From: Flavobacterium sp. | GTDB taxonomy: Bacteria; Bacteroidota; Bacteroidia; Flavobacteriales; Flavobacteriaceae | DNA: 64,000 nucleotides | NCBI RefSeq assembly: GCF_013823965.1 | Contig: NZ_PNNA01000032.1 | Span: 1-64,000 of the forward strand | Direction of reading: 5' to 3' | Shown here: piece by piece, positions 1 to 10,200 of the stretch | Position numbering within the stretch: position 1 is the first letter of the stretch | Layout of the letters: every line of letters begins with the position of its first letter | Program-made: the position numbers and the translations under genes | Notes under the pieces: model-generated | Seen by the model: the letters and a program-made list of their open reading frames with translations, nothing else | Told to the model about the DNA's origin: nothing | Databases searched by the model: none

Positions 1-678
1 GCTGATACAACCATTATTTTTGTGCCGCCGGCTTTTGCTGCTGATGCAATTATGGAAGCTGCCGATGCTGGTATCAAAGTGATTATCGCCATCACAGAAG
101 GAATTCCTGTGGCTGACATGATTAAAGCAAATAATTATATTAAAAATAGAGACTGTAGATTAGTAGGTCCAAACTGTCCGGGGGTAATTACACCAGGTGA
201 AGCAAAAGTTGGTATCATGCCAGGTTTTGTTTTCAAAAAAGGAACAGTAGGAATTGTTTCTAAATCAGGAACTTTGACTTATGAAGCTGCTGACCAAGTA
301 GTAAAACAAGGATTGGGAATCACCACTGCCATTGGTATTGGTGGAGATCCAATCATTGGAACAACCACAAAAGAGGCCATCGAATTATTCATGAACGATC
401 CAGAAACGGAATGTATCGTGATGATTGGTGAAATTGGAGGTCAACTAGAAGCTGATGCTGCCAAATGGATTAAAGCCGATGGAAACCGCAAACCAGTTAT
501 TGGATTCATTGCTGGAGAAACTGCTCCAAAAGGAAGAACAATGGGACATGCAGGTGCAATTGTTGGTGGAGCTGATGACACTGCTGAAGCCAAAAAACGC
601 ATCATGAGAGAGTGTGGAATTTTCGTGGTTGATTCTCCTGCTGAAATTGGAAAAAAAGTAAAAGAAGTTTTGGGATAA
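1..678 (+). CDS. sucD: Succinyl-CoA ligase (ADP-forming) subunit alpha, 5' partial
   Basis: Alpha subunit of the TCA-cycle enzyme that interconverts succinyl-CoA and succinate with nucleotide formation, working in the cytosol with SucB. The frame is open from base 1, so the gene starts outside the window and most of the N-terminal CoA-binding domain is missing; about 225 of the usual ~290 residues are present. Visible signatures are the VGPNCPG segment near 163-182 and the active-site loop GHAGAIVGG, whose phosphorylated histidine is the codon at 547-549. The protein ends normally with a TAA and is followed by a terminator-like hairpin, so it is the last gene of its transcript. Confidence 0.95.
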   Translation, partial: ADTTIIFVPPAFAADAIMEAADAGIKVIIAITEGIPVADMIKANNYIKNRDCRLVGPNCPGVITPGEAKVGIMPGFVFKKGTVGIVSKSGTLTYEAADQVVKQGLGITTAIGIGGDPIIGTTTKEAIELFMNDPETECIVMIGEIGGQLEADAAKWIKADGNRKPVIGFIAGETAPKGRTMGHAGAIVGGADDTAEAKKRIMRECGIFVVDSPAEIGKKVKEVLG

Positions 679-701
679 TCTAAAACACACAATAAAATCT
701 A

Positions 702-732
702 ATACCTCACGGTTTTCGTGGGGTATTTTATT
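702..732 (+). terminator. Rho-independent terminator after sucD
   Basis: A 10-bp stem (702-711 with 717-726, one G-U pair) closes a GTTTT loop and is followed by a T-rich tract. It separates sucD from the next gene. Confidence 0.75.
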
Positions 733-752
733 TAATAATAATAGAAAATAAA

Positions 753-1181
753 ATGTATAAAGAATTAAAAAAATTCAAAGTCAAAAATCAGTTTAGTTTT
801 TCAACTGACGATAGTTTAGAGGAAGTGTGCAACGCAACAGAAACAGGAAGCGGAATTTTCCTTGTTTATGCTGTTGATGGCGAAGAAAAAGAATTGATTA
901 TGGTAGGTTCTACAGGAACAATACAAAATGACGGAACCCTAAAAAGCAAAAACGGTGGTTTGTTTGACAAAATCGTGAACGGACACCAATTTGCCAAAAC
1001 AGGAAGAAAATATTCTTGGCCAGCGCAAATGAAATTGGAAAACATCGAAAGATTGGAAGTATATTGGTACGAAACTTTCAACGACAAGAATAAAGTAATT
1101 CCAACTTTCCTGGAAGGACAAATTCTACAAAATTTCTTGGATGAAAACGCGAAGTTGCCAAGATGGAATGTGGCTTTTTAG
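753..1181 (+). CDS. Small GIY-YIG-like protein, function unknown
   Basis: A 142-residue soluble protein with no signal peptide or membrane segment. Residues 33-55 resemble the start of a GIY-YIG nuclease fold: a GIF strand, then about ten residues later MVGSTG in the place of YIGxS, followed by a basic helix-like region. Near the C-terminus LEGQILQNFL could supply the family glutamate. The match is degenerate: the tyrosines of GIY and YIG are not both kept, so nuclease activity is uncertain. It lies alone between two terminators, so it is probably monocistronic. The fold assignment is inference; a conserved hypothetical protein is the safe label. Confidence 0.7.
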   Translation: MYKELKKFKVKNQFSFSTDDSLEEVCNATETGSGIFLVYAVDGEEKELIMVGSTGTIQNDGTLKSKNGGLFDKIVNGHQFAKTGRKYSWPAQMKLENIERLEVYWYETFNDKNKVIPTFLEGQILQNFLDENAKLPRWNVAF

Positions 1182-1201
1182 TACAATTTATACCAAAATA
1201 C

Positions 1202-1233
1202 AAATGCCCACATATTCGTAGGGCATTTTTTTT
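1202..1233 (+). terminator. Rho-independent terminator
   Basis: An 8-bp stem (AAATGCCC 1202-1209 with GGGCATTT 1221-1228) with an 11-nt loop runs into a T tract, ending the transcript of the GIY-YIG-like gene. Confidence 0.8.
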
Positions 1234-1261
1234 GGCACTCACTACATTATTCTTATATTTG
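1232..1261 (+). promoter_or_regulatory. Bacteroidetes-type promoter of fabG
   Basis: TATATTTG at 1254-1261 matches the TAnnTTTG -7 consensus. A TTG at 1232-1234, 19 bases upstream, fits the -33 element. fabG starts 34 bases downstream. Confidence 0.7.
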
Positions 1262-1294
1262 AAACACAATAATAAATAAACATATAGCTTAGAT

Positions 1295-2041
1295 ATGAAA
1301 TTACTCGAAGGAAAAGTAGCCATAATAACAGGCGCAAGTCGCGGAATTGGAAAAGGAATCGCCGAAGTTTTTGCTAAAAACGGTGCCAATGTGGCATTTA
1401 CCTATAGCTCATCTGTCGAATCTGCTTTGGCATTGGAAAATGAATTGAACGCAATGGGCATAAAAGCCAAAGGATACCAATCGAATGCTGCCGATTTCAA
1501 CGAAGCCCAAACTTTTGTGGATGCTGTTTTGGCCGAATTTGGAACTGTTGATATTTTAATAAACAACGCTGGAATTACCAAAGACAATTTGCTAATGCGC
1601 ATGTCTGAAGCTGATTTTGACCAAGTTATCAACGTGAATTTGAAATCCGTTTTTAATATGACCAAAGCCATTCAAAAAACATTCTTGAAACAACGCGCGG
1701 GTTCCATCATCAATATTAGTTCCGTTGTGGGAGTTTCTGGAAATGCAGGACAAACCAATTATGCAGCTTCAAAAGCGGGTGCTATTGGGTTTACAAAATC
1801 TGTGGCGTTAGAATTAGGTTCTCGAAATATTCGTTGCAACGCCATCGCTCCTGGATTTATCGAAACTGAAATGACGGCCAAATTGAGTGAAGATGTAGTA
1901 AAAGGATGGAGAGAAGGAATTCCTTTGAAACGTGGCGGAACGACTGAAGATGTTGCCAATGCTTGTCTTTTCTTGGCTTCAGACATGAGTGCTTATGTTA
2001 CCGGACAAGTATTGAATGTTTGCGGAGGAATGCTTACCTAA
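1295..2041 (+). CDS. fabG: 3-oxoacyl-ACP reductase (SDR family)
   Basis: A 248-residue short-chain dehydrogenase that reduces 3-oxoacyl-ACP with NADPH in the fatty-acid elongation cycle. The N-terminus carries the cofactor motif TGASRGIGKG (residues ~10-19), followed by the structural NNAG motif (~91), the catalytic serine in NISSVVG (~143) and the YAASK tyrosine/lysine pair (~156-160). The C-terminus (GQVLNVCGGM) is typical of FabG. The length is normal. Other SDRs share these motifs, but whole-protein resemblance favours FabG. It has its own TAnnTTTG promoter and is separated from the next gene only by a tandem 7-base repeat array. Confidence 0.88.
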   Translation: MKLLEGKVAIITGASRGIGKGIAEVFAKNGANVAFTYSSSVESALALENELNAMGIKAKGYQSNAADFNEAQTFVDAVLAEFGTVDILINNAGITKDNLLMRMSEADFDQVINVNLKSVFNMTKAIQKTFLKQRAGSIINISSVVGVSGNAGQTNYAASKAGAIGFTKSVALELGSRNIRCNAIAPGFIETEMTAKLSEDVVKGWREGIPLKRGGTTEDVANACLFLASDMSAYVTGQVLNVCGGMLT

Positions 2042-2046
2042 AAGAG

Positions 2047-2102
2047 TTGGCAGTTTTCAGTAATCAGCTGAACACTGAACACTGAATATTGAACACTAAA
2101 AA
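2047..2102 (+). repeat. Tandem heptad array filling the fabG/VWA gap
   Basis: Eight 7-base units in exact register: TTGGCAG (2047), TTTTCAG (2054) and TAATCAG (2061), then the polarity flips to CTGAACA (2068 and 2075), CTGAATA (2082), TTGAACA (2089) and CTAAAAA (2096). CTGAACA is the reverse complement of TGTTCAG, a unit of the array at 35989. The array occupies nearly the whole gap up to the ATG at 2106. Confidence 0.85.
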
Positions 2103-2105
2103 ACG

Positions 2106-4133
2106 ATGACAACAAACACGATTCTATTATTATTACTTTCTTTACTAATAGCGGGCGGTTTGTCGTTTTTTCAATATTATTACAAAGCCAAAACCAAGTC
2201 GAAAATCAACTTGGTTTTGGCTTTTTTACGTTTTGTATCCATTTTTGGGGTTTTGTTGTTGTTGATTAATCCAATAATAACCCGGAAAACATTGGAAACT
2301 ATCAAAGTGCCTTTGCCAATTGTTGTCGATAATTCGAGTTCTATTGTTGATTTAAAAGCCAAAGAACTTGTTTTGGAAATATACCAAAAACTGTCCCAAA
2401 ACAAAGAATTGCAAGAGAAATTTGATATGCAATCCTATCAATTTGACAGCCAGTTGCAACAATCAGCTGAATTTGATTTTAAAGGAAACCAAACGAATCT
2501 AGATGAAGTTGCCAAAAACCTGAAAAGCATTTATGGAAATGTCTTTTTTCCAACTATTTTGATTACCGACGGAAACCAAACTTCGGGGAATGATTATGTT
2601 TATAGTTTTGATGCAAATAATCCAGTTTACCCTTTGGTGGTTGGTGACACCACCAAGTTTTTGGATTTGAAGATAAACCAATTGAACTTCAATAAATATG
2701 CTTTTCACAAGAATAAATTTCCTGTGGAAGTGTTTTTGCAATATTCAGGAAACAAAAAATTAGTTGCCGATTTTAGTATTTCACAAGGAAATTCTATTTT
2801 GGTTAAACAAAGCGTTTCGTTTTCTCCATCCAAAAAAGCGGCAATTGTAAACGTTTTGCTGCCCGCCGATAAAGTGGGATTTCAAGTTTTTAAAGCCACG
2901 ATTTCTTTCAATGAAAAAGAGAAAAACACGTACAATAATGCAAAGAATTTTGTCGTTGAAATCATCGACCAAAAGACAAATGTGGCGATTGTTTCGGCAA
3001 TAAACCATCCGGATGTTGGAGCTTTGAAACGAGCCGTCGAAGCTAATGCACAACGAAAAGTAACAATAGTTAAACCAAATGATATCAAGTCATTACAAGG
3101 GCATTCAATTTTAATTTTATACCAACCAACAACAGAATTCAAGTCGGTTTTTGAGAACAATAAATTAGCCGGAATCAATACTTTTATTATCACGGGAACC
3201 AACACCGATTTTAATTTTTTGAACCAACAACAATCCAATTTGGTTTTTAAAATGAGCGGTCAAAATGAAGAGTATTTGGCCGAATTCAATTCGCGCTTCA
3301 ACCTCTTTGCGATTGATAATTTGGGTTTCGAAAATTTTCCGCCATTGCAAAATGCTTTTGGAACGGTAACCATAAAAGGAAGTGTTTCGACTTTGCTTTC
3401 TTCAAAAATTCGAAATATTGAAACCAATTCGCCATTGTTGGCTTTCGCCGAAAATCAAGGAAAACGCTCGGCCTTTTTGTTGGGAGAAAATCTTTGGAAA
3501 TGGAGAATGCAAAGTCAGGTCGACAATCAATCTTTTGAAAAATTTGATGTTTTCGTGGATAAAATCATCCAATTTTTGACAACAAATGATGCCAAGAAAT
3601 CATTGGTGGTCAATCACGAAAGTTTCTATAATTCGGGAGAGGCAATTGAAATTTCGACACAGTTTTTTAACAAAAACTACGAATTTGATGAAAAGGCACG
3701 TTTGACCATTTCTGTGACCAATGCCAAAACGAATCAAACCAAAAACTACGATTTATTAAAAAGCAATAATTTCTACAAAGTCAATCTTGACGGGCTTTCA
3801 GCAGGTACTTACAATTTTTCGGTAAAGGAATTAAATTCAAAAACAATTTATTCGAGTCATTTTGAAATCCTGGATTTTGACATTGAAAAGCAATTTGTAA
3901 ATCCAGATGTGGAAAAATTAAACCAATTGGCCATGCAAACTCAAGGCAAAGTGCATTATCCAAACCAGGTTGATGGATTAATCAAAACACTTTTGAAAAA
4001 TGAAAATTACAAAGCCATCCAGAAAGAAATTGTTGCCAAAACTCCTTTGATAGATTGGGTTTGGTTGCTAATTCTGATTGCCTTTTCGCTTGCTGCAGAA
4101 TGGTTTACGAGAAAATACAATGGAATGTTGTAA
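2106..4133 (+). CDS. VWA-like membrane protein
   Basis: A 675-residue protein with two predicted N-terminal membrane helices (residues ~4-25 and ~38-60) and one at the C-terminus (~645-665, in LIDWVWLLILIAF). This layout is common in large Bacteroidetes VWA proteins related to BatA/BatB-type operons. After the second helix VDNSSSI matches a DxSxS MIDAS metal site, and ITDGNQTSGN supplies a later TDG-like element. The middle region (~300-470) resembles the glutamine-amidotransferase-like domain often found in these proteins. The domain between the membrane anchors should face the periplasm. The precise role is unknown. It ends two bases before a convergent gene with no clear terminator. Confidence 0.8.
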   Translation: MTTNTILLLLLSLLIAGGLSFFQYYYKAKTKSKINLVLAFLRFVSIFGVLLLLINPIITRKTLETIKVPLPIVVDNSSSIVDLKAKELVLEIYQKLSQNKELQEKFDMQSYQFDSQLQQSAEFDFKGNQTNLDEVAKNLKSIYGNVFFPTILITDGNQTSGNDYVYSFDANNPVYPLVVGDTTKFLDLKINQLNFNKYAFHKNKFPVEVFLQYSGNKKLVADFSISQGNSILVKQSVSFSPSKKAAIVNVLLPADKVGFQVFKATISFNEKEKNTYNNAKNFVVEIIDQKTNVAIVSAINHPDVGALKRAVEANAQRKVTIVKPNDIKSLQGHSILILYQPTTEFKSVFENNKLAGINTFIITGTNTDFNFLNQQQSNLVFKMSGQNEEYLAEFNSRFNLFAIDNLGFENFPPLQNAFGTVTIKGSVSTLLSSKIRNIETNSPLLAFAENQGKRSAFLLGENLWKWRMQSQVDNQSFEKFDVFVDKIIQFLTTNDAKKSLVVNHESFYNSGEAIEISTQFFNKNYEFDEKARLTISVTNAKTNQTKNYDLLKSNNFYKVNLDGLSAGTYNFSVKELNSKTIYSSHFEILDFDIEKQFVNPDVEKLNQLAMQTQGKVHYPNQVDGLIKTLLKNENYKAIQKEIVAKTPLIDWVWLLILIAFSLAAEWFTRKYNGML

Positions 4134-4135
4134 AT

Positions 4136-4867
4136 TTATTTATGAAACGTTTTTCTTTTGATCAAATGAAATTTTAAGCGCAAAAAATCATACCATTGCG
4201 CAATCAAAAGGCAAAAAGCGGCGATAAAAAGAGTTTTTATTTCCAGAAATTGGTAAATGATTCCTCCAGAAAAACAGCCTATAAAAAAGAAGGTGATGAT
4301 GGATAATCGCAAGAATATGCTGGTTTTTAATTTTTTTACTTCTTCGGGTTTTTTGTAAAAAAACAACTGGGATAATTCTATTCCCAAATCGGTAAACAAG
4401 CCCGTTAAATGAGTTGTTCGAACAGTTGATTTTGAAATATTGGTTACCAATGAATTTTGGATTCCCATTGCCAAAAGCATAAAAAAGGCAGTTAATTTTC
4501 CTTCAAAGGTGAAAATACTGGATTGATATCCTAAAAAACCGACACCTATTAAAATTAACATTTCTAACGTGATAGGAATTATATGTGAAAATTCGGAATT
4601 TTTTTGGGCTACCAATTCTTCCAAAAAACTCGAAATAAAGGAACCCATTAAAAAGAAAATGGTAAATATAAAAAAGGTAAAAGCTGTGGCATAATCGTGC
4701 CTCATAATCTCTTCGGCAAAAAAAGCAAAATGACCCGTTACGTTTGTTGTCAGCGTTTTTAATGCCAAAACTCCCGTTATATTGACTAATCCTGCAACAA
4801 ATGACAGCAAAGTTGCCAATCTCAAATCATGTGCAAAAGTCCTGTTTTTTCCCTTGTGACGAAACAT
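4136..4867 (-). CDS. DUF1275 (YoaK-type) membrane protein
   Basis: A 243-residue integral membrane protein with about six hydrophobic helices. The N-terminal pattern (LRLATLLSFVAGLVNITGVLAL followed by TTNVTGH) and the later STVRTTHLTGLFTDLG segment are characteristic of the DUF1275/YoaK family, whose substrate is not established. The cytosolic N-terminus is short and basic. It is a single gene, convergent with the VWA gene and divergent from the two-component system, with its own TAnnTTTG box upstream. Confidence 0.85.
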   Translation of the reverse strand: MFRHKGKNRTFAHDLRLATLLSFVAGLVNITGVLALKTLTTNVTGHFAFFAEEIMRHDYATAFTFFIFTIFFLMGSFISSFLEELVAQKNSEFSHIIPITLEMLILIGVGFLGYQSSIFTFEGKLTAFFMLLAMGIQNSLVTNISKSTVRTTHLTGLFTDLGIELSQLFFYKKPEEVKKLKTSIFLRLSIITFFFIGCFSGGIIYQFLEIKTLFIAAFCLLIAQWYDFLRLKFHLIKRKTFHK

Positions 4868-4930
4868 AATGTTTTTATTTCACGAATTCAAGTCATGAAT
4901 AAAACCTGAATATGAGTTGTTTGATTTGTA

Positions 4931-4938
4931 CAAAATTA
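4931..4938 (-). promoter_or_regulatory. -7 element for the DUF1275 gene
   Basis: On the minus strand TAATTTTG matches TAnnTTTG, 64 bases upstream of the start at 4867. The rest of the 4868-5164 gap is AT-rich and shows nothing else clear. Confidence 0.5.
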
Positions 4939-5164
4939 CTTTATTTTTGGCTAAACTTTTTATTAATTTAAAAAAATCCACACAGTTTAAATTTTAATCC
5001 TCCATAAAATCTCAAACTTAATATTGACTTAAATAACATGATTTTACAATTCAAAATGAAGATTTATGTTCTATTTTTACAATTATTATAGTCCAAACAG
5101 GATAGAAGAATGAAGGTTCAAGACTAAATTGCCCTACTTTATTTAAATACATATTGCCACAAAA

Positions 5165-5827
5165 ATGAAAATATTAATTGTAGAAGATGAAGCTGGAATT
5201 GTTCAATTTCTCCAACAAGGATTGGAGGAAGAAGGATATGAAATCAGTACTGCCAGTGATGGTTTAATGGCATTTGAATTGACTCAAAAAGAAAATTTTG
5301 ATTTAATTCTCCTGGATTGGATGTTGCCCAAAATGAACGGTCTTGATGTTTGCAAATCCATAAGAATTAAAGATAAAATTACTCCAATTATTTTCTTGAC
5401 CGCCAGGGATACGGTGCAAGAAACCATTGAAGGTCTAAAAGCAGGCGCCAATGATTACATTAAAAAACCTTTTAGCTTTGATGAATTATTGGAACGCATC
5501 AAAATTCATTTCAGAAATCAAACGGAGCCAGAAATATTAAAACTGGGTGCCATCGAAATTTATGTTGCAAAGCATCTTGTCATTGTCGAAGGAAACGAAG
5601 TCAGCCTGACCCAACGCGAATTCGAATTGCTGTGTTATTTGGTTCGAAACAAAGGGAAAGTATGTTCAAGAACACAAATAATAGAGGATGTTTGGGACAT
5701 TCATTTTGATTATGATACCGGAGTTATTGATGTTTTCATGAATGCCATTCGCAAGAAACTCAACTTGAAAATTGAAGAAAATTATATACGAACCATTCGA
5801 GGAGTAGGATATATTGCCAATGATTAA
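5165..5827 (+). CDS. OmpR/PhoB-family response regulator
   Basis: A 220-residue two-domain regulator. Residues 1-120 form a receiver domain with the acidic pair in VEDE (7-9), the phospho-acceptor Asp51 in LLDWMLPKMNG, the conserved threonine in FLTARD and the lysine in IKKPFS. Residues ~125-220 are a winged-helix output domain (LTQREFELLCYLVRNKGKVCSRTQI, VFMNAIRKKL, IRTIRGVGY). It sits six bases upstream of a sensor kinase and just before a metal-efflux pump, which suggests metal sensing. OmpR-type regulators bind tandem direct repeats, and such a box lies before the pump gene at 7219-7236. Confidence 0.93.
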   Translation: MKILIVEDEAGIVQFLQQGLEEEGYEISTASDGLMAFELTQKENFDLILLDWMLPKMNGLDVCKSIRIKDKITPIIFLTARDTVQETIEGLKAGANDYIKKPFSFDELLERIKIHFRNQTEPEILKLGAIEIYVAKHLVIVEGNEVSLTQREFELLCYLVRNKGKVCSRTQIIEDVWDIHFDYDTGVIDVFMNAIRKKLNLKIEENYIRTIRGVGYIAND

Positions 5828-5833
5828 TTAAAT

Positions 5834-7213
5834 ATGCGACCATTTTCTTTTAAAAATAGAATAGCGTTTTACTATATTATCACTACAGGATTATTGATTT
5901 CCGTGGTGTTTTTTTCTATATATTCCATCGTGAAAATCAGTGTTTATAGCCATATAAACGATGACATCAAGAGTGAAGTGAACAAACATTTGACTGAAGT
6001 TGAAATCAAAGAAAATCATATTGGCCTGATTCACGATGACGAATGGAGGGAGCGCGAACATAATTCCGTTGCCGTAAATCCAGTTTTTATACAATTCTAT
6101 GATGAAAAAGGACATCTTGCCGAAAAATCTCCAAACCTAAAAATATATACTTTAAATTTTAATCGAAATATTGGTGATAATGAATTTTTTGACACCAAAT
6201 TAGTCAACAAATCCATTAGACAGATTCAAGTGCCCATATTTCAAAATGATGTCAAGAAAGGCTATTTGTTGGTCGCAATGTCATTGGAAGATGCTAAAAT
6301 GGTACTTCATAATTTATTTCAAATTTTAATTTTTTCTTATCCATTAATTTTATTAGTGCTTTTTGTAATCGCAAGATTAATTGCAGGAAGGAGTATTAAA
6401 CCCATAAATTCCATTATAAAAACATCAAATATCATTACAAAAGACAATTTAAAATCCCGAATTCCATTGCCTCAAAATCGGGACGAGCTTTACACACTTT
6501 CCCAAACCATAAATAACTTACTGGATAGAATTGAAAATACTATCGAAAGAGAAAAACAATTTACTTCCGATGCCTCTCACGAATTGAGAACTCCGCTAAC
6601 GGTTATCAAGGGAACGCTGGAAGTTTTGATTCGGAAACCAAGAAATCAAGATGAATATCAGGAAAAAATCAATTTTTGCGTCTCCGAAGTCAATCGCTTG
6701 AACCATTTGGTCGACCAGTTGCTTTTGTTGGCCCGATTTGAAAACCAAAATAAAAGTTTGAAAATTGAAAAAGTATGTTTGAATGCCATAATTTTAGACA
6801 CTATTTCGCGCTATTCTAGTAGTATTCAAGCTAAAAAAATTCAAATTATAACAGATTTTACCAAAGAATATTATGTGGAAAATGATGCTTATTTATTATC
6901 CATCATTATTAATAATTTGGTTTCAAATGCCTTAAAATATTCCAATGAAAATGCCAATTTGAATATTGTCCTAACCGATGAAAATAAAAATATTGAATGC
7001 CTCATAATCGATTCGGGAATAGGAATACCAGCCGAAGATTTGCAAAAAATATTCAACCAATTCTACCGCTCAAAAACAATAGAACTTACCGGAATTAAAG
7101 GAAGTGGATTGGGCTTGTCCATCGTGAAGCGACTCTGTGCTTTACTGCACATTGACATAAAAATCACGAGCAAAGAAAACATTGGAACCACGGTGTTTTT
7201 AAGTTTCCAATAA
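5834..7213 (+). CDS. Sensor histidine kinase
   Basis: A 459-residue inner-membrane kinase and partner of the upstream regulator. Residues ~11-33 and ~160-183 are membrane helices flanking a periplasmic sensor of about 125 residues. A HAMP linker follows, then the dimerisation domain with the phospho-histidine in SDASHELRTPL (~249). The ATPase domain has an N box (NNLVSNALKYS), G1 (DSGIGIPAEDL), and G2 (GSGLGLSIVK). The ligand cannot be read from sequence. Position before a CzcA-like pump points to a divalent metal. The sensor domain has histidine and acidic residues (around HDDEWREREH, residues ~66-75) that could bind metal, which is inference. Confidence 0.93.
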   Translation: MRPFSFKNRIAFYYIITTGLLISVVFFSIYSIVKISVYSHINDDIKSEVNKHLTEVEIKENHIGLIHDDEWREREHNSVAVNPVFIQFYDEKGHLAEKSPNLKIYTLNFNRNIGDNEFFDTKLVNKSIRQIQVPIFQNDVKKGYLLVAMSLEDAKMVLHNLFQILIFSYPLILLVLFVIARLIAGRSIKPINSIIKTSNIITKDNLKSRIPLPQNRDELYTLSQTINNLLDRIENTIEREKQFTSDASHELRTPLTVIKGTLEVLIRKPRNQDEYQEKINFCVSEVNRLNHLVDQLLLLARFENQNKSLKIEKVCLNAIILDTISRYSSSIQAKKIQIITDFTKEYYVENDAYLLSIIINNLVSNALKYSNENANLNIVLTDENKNIECLIIDSGIGIPAEDLQKIFNQFYRSKTIELTGIKGSGLGLSIVKRLCALLHIDIKITSKENIGTTVFLSFQ

Positions 7214-7218
7214 GCATA

Positions 7219-7236
7219 TCTTAAGGCGTTCTTAAG
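7219..7236 (+). promoter_or_regulatory. Tandem TCTTAAG box, candidate response-regulator operator
   Basis: Two copies of TCTTAAG start at 7219 and 7230, an 11-base period on one face of the helix. They lie just upstream of the TACCTTTG -7 box at 7259, overlapping where the -33 region should be. This is the geometry expected for activation by an OmpR-type regulator. Binding is inferred from spacing only. Confidence 0.5.
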
Positions 7237-7258
7237 TATTTCATTTTATATTTCTAAA

Positions 7259-7266
7259 TACCTTTG
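7259..7266 (+). promoter_or_regulatory. -7 element of the efflux operon
   Basis: TACCTTTG matches TAnnTTTG, 23 bases before the RND gene start. Confidence 0.6.
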
Positions 7267-7288
7267 TATTATAAAAATATAGGAAAAT

Positions 7289-10200
7289 ATGCTCGAGAAA
7301 ATAATCGCATTTAGCTTACGGAACAAACTAATTATTTTACTGTTCACTCTATTGGTCATTGGGTTTGGACTTTTTTCCATTACCCAAATTTCCATTGGTG
7401 CTGTTCCTGACGTGACCAATAACCAAGTTCAGGTCATCACGACTTCCCGCAATCTTTCCACGCAAGATATTGAACAATTCATCACCTATCCTGTCGAAAT
7501 TGAAATGGCCAATTTGCCTGGGGTCAAAGAGATTCGTTCCATTTCAAAATTCGGACTTTCAGTGGTGACAATAGTGTTTGATGATGATTTGGGAACTTAT
7601 CTTCCAAGACAACTTATTGCCGAGAAAATCAAAACTGCTTCCGAAAAAATTCCTCAAGGCTTTGGAACTCCCGAAATGGGACCAATAACAACCGGTTTGG
7701 GCGAGATTTACCAATATACACTGGAAGTAAAACCCGAATTCAAATCCCAATATTCCGTCACCGATTTAAGAACGATGCAGGATTGGGTGGTGAAACGACA
7801 ACTGTCCGGTATCAAAGGCGTTGTAGAGATAAATACTTGGGGTGGCTATCTCAAACAATATGAAATCGCGATTGTTCCTTCCAGTTTAAAAGCAATGAAC
7901 ATCACGACATTGGACGTGTTCAATGCTTTGGAAAAAAACAACAGTATTGCCGGTGGTGCTTACATCGAAAAAACAAATCAAAGCTATTTCATTCGTGCCG
8001 AAGGAAAGGTAAAATCCATTCAAGATATCGAGAATATTGTGGTCAAAAACACGAATGGTTTACCCGTTTATGTTAAAAATGTGGCACAAGTTCGCTATGG
8101 AAATGCCAATCGTTTTGGAGCCATAACTGGCAATGGCGAAGGCGAAAAAGTATTGGGACAAGTGATGATGCTCAAAGGAGGAAACTCCAAACAAGTGATT
8201 AATGACGTGAAAAACAGGGTTGCCGAAATTCAAAAACGTTTACCACAAGGCGTTTACATCAACGGCTTTTTGGAACGAAGTGAATTGGTGGGAAAAACCA
8301 CTTTTACCGTAGCCGAAAACTTGATTCTAGGCTGCTTGATCGTGATTTTTGTCGTGGTTTTATTGTTGGGCAATTGGCGTTCGGGTTTGGTGGTCGCTTC
8401 AGTAATTCCGTTGTGTTTGCTTTTTGCCATTTCATTGATGAATGTTTTTGGAATCGATGCCAACTTGATGAGTTTGGGCGCCATCGATTTTGGGATTATC
8501 ATTGACGGAGCCGTAATTATAGTCGAGTTTATTGCCTTTCAAATTGCACACAAATCAAAAGGTTTGGAGATTTTGACAAAAGAAGACCGCCAAATAGAAA
8601 TTGACCAAATTACGTATAAAAGCGCTTCAAAAATGATGAATTCAGCCATTTTTGGACAGATGATTATTCTGATTGTTTTTATTCCAATACTTTCATTGAC
8701 CGGTATTGAAGGCAAAATGTTTAAACCAATGGCGATGACTTTTAGTTTTGCCTTGGTGGGAGCGATGCTGTTTTGTTTCACTTATGTTCCTGTTATTTCC
8801 TCATTATTTTTAAAACCAGCGGAAGAAAATCCAAAATCGATATCCAATAGATTAATCCATATAATGCAATCTTGGTATTTACCCGTAATCACTTGGGCTT
8901 TGGCCAATACCAAAAAAGTGATGTATGCTGCGGTAGGATTATTATTTATGGCAATGGCCTTGTTTACAACGATGGGAGGAGAGTTTATTCCTACATTGGA
9001 TGAAGGCGATTTTGTGATTCAACCGGTTTTAAAAACGGGAACATCGCTTTCAAAAACTATTGGTACCACAACAAAAATTGAAAAAATTATCCTCAAAAAC
9101 TTTCCAGAAGTAGAACAAGTGGTGAGCAGAATTGGTGCTGCCGAAGTGCCAACGGACCCAATGAGTATGGAGGAAAGCGATATTATCGTTAAGTTGAAAC
9201 CAAAATCTGAATGGGTTTCTGCTTCCAGCAAAGACGAATTGGCCGATAAAATAAAAGCAGCCATCGAGAAACAAATTCCCAATATGGATATCGAGTTTAC
9301 ACAACCCATAGAAATGCGTTTCAACGAATTAATATCGGGAACGCGTTCAGATGTGGCCGTGAAGATTTTTGGTGAAGATTTGAATGTTTTGGCACAAAAA
9401 GCCAAAGAAATCAAAGCAGCCATTGAAAATATTGAAGGTGCATCGGATGTCATTATCGAAAAAACGGAAGGCTTGCCACAAATGGCTGTGGCTTATGATC
9501 GTTCCAAAATTGCTCGTTATGGCTTGAATATTGCCGATTTGAATGAAATGATAGCCCTTGGTTTTGCCGGAAAAACGGTTGGAAATGTTTTCCAAGGCGA
9601 AAAACGCTTTGATATGGTCATTCGATTGGACAAAACCAATCGCAGAGACATTGAAGATTTGCGAAATTTGTACGTTTCGGTTCCCAATGGACAACAAATT
9701 CCATTGAGTGAATTGGCCAGCATCGAATACACGGAAGGGCCAGCAAAAATTTCGAGAGACAACACCAATCGCAGAATTGTGGTAGGAATCAACGTTAGAA
9801 ACCGAGATTTGCAAAGCGTTGTTCTTGATATTCAAAACATTGTGGAAAACAAAATTAAACTGCCTGTGGGCTACACGGTAAGTTATGGTGGACAATTTGA
9901 AAACCTTCAAAGTGCCAAAGCACGATTGGCCATTGCTGTTCCAATTGCCTTGTTCTTGATTTTTGTTTTGTTGTATTTTGCCTTTGGCAGCATTAAAGAA
10001 GCCTTGATGGTGTATTCTGCCATTCCACTTTCGGCAGTGGGAGGCGTACTGTTTTTATGGTTGCGCGATTTGCCTTTCAGTATCTCGGCAGGTGTTGGTT
10101 TTATTGCGCTTTTCGGAATCGCGGTGCTCAACGGGATTGTACTTATAGAACATTTTAAAGAATTAAAACACAGCGGAATGGAAGATATGGACGAATTAAT

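Noticed and set aside
9347..9910. 187-codon minus-strand frame opposite the RND pump gene
   Set aside because: Shadow of the pump gene; no signal, domain or independent promoter.
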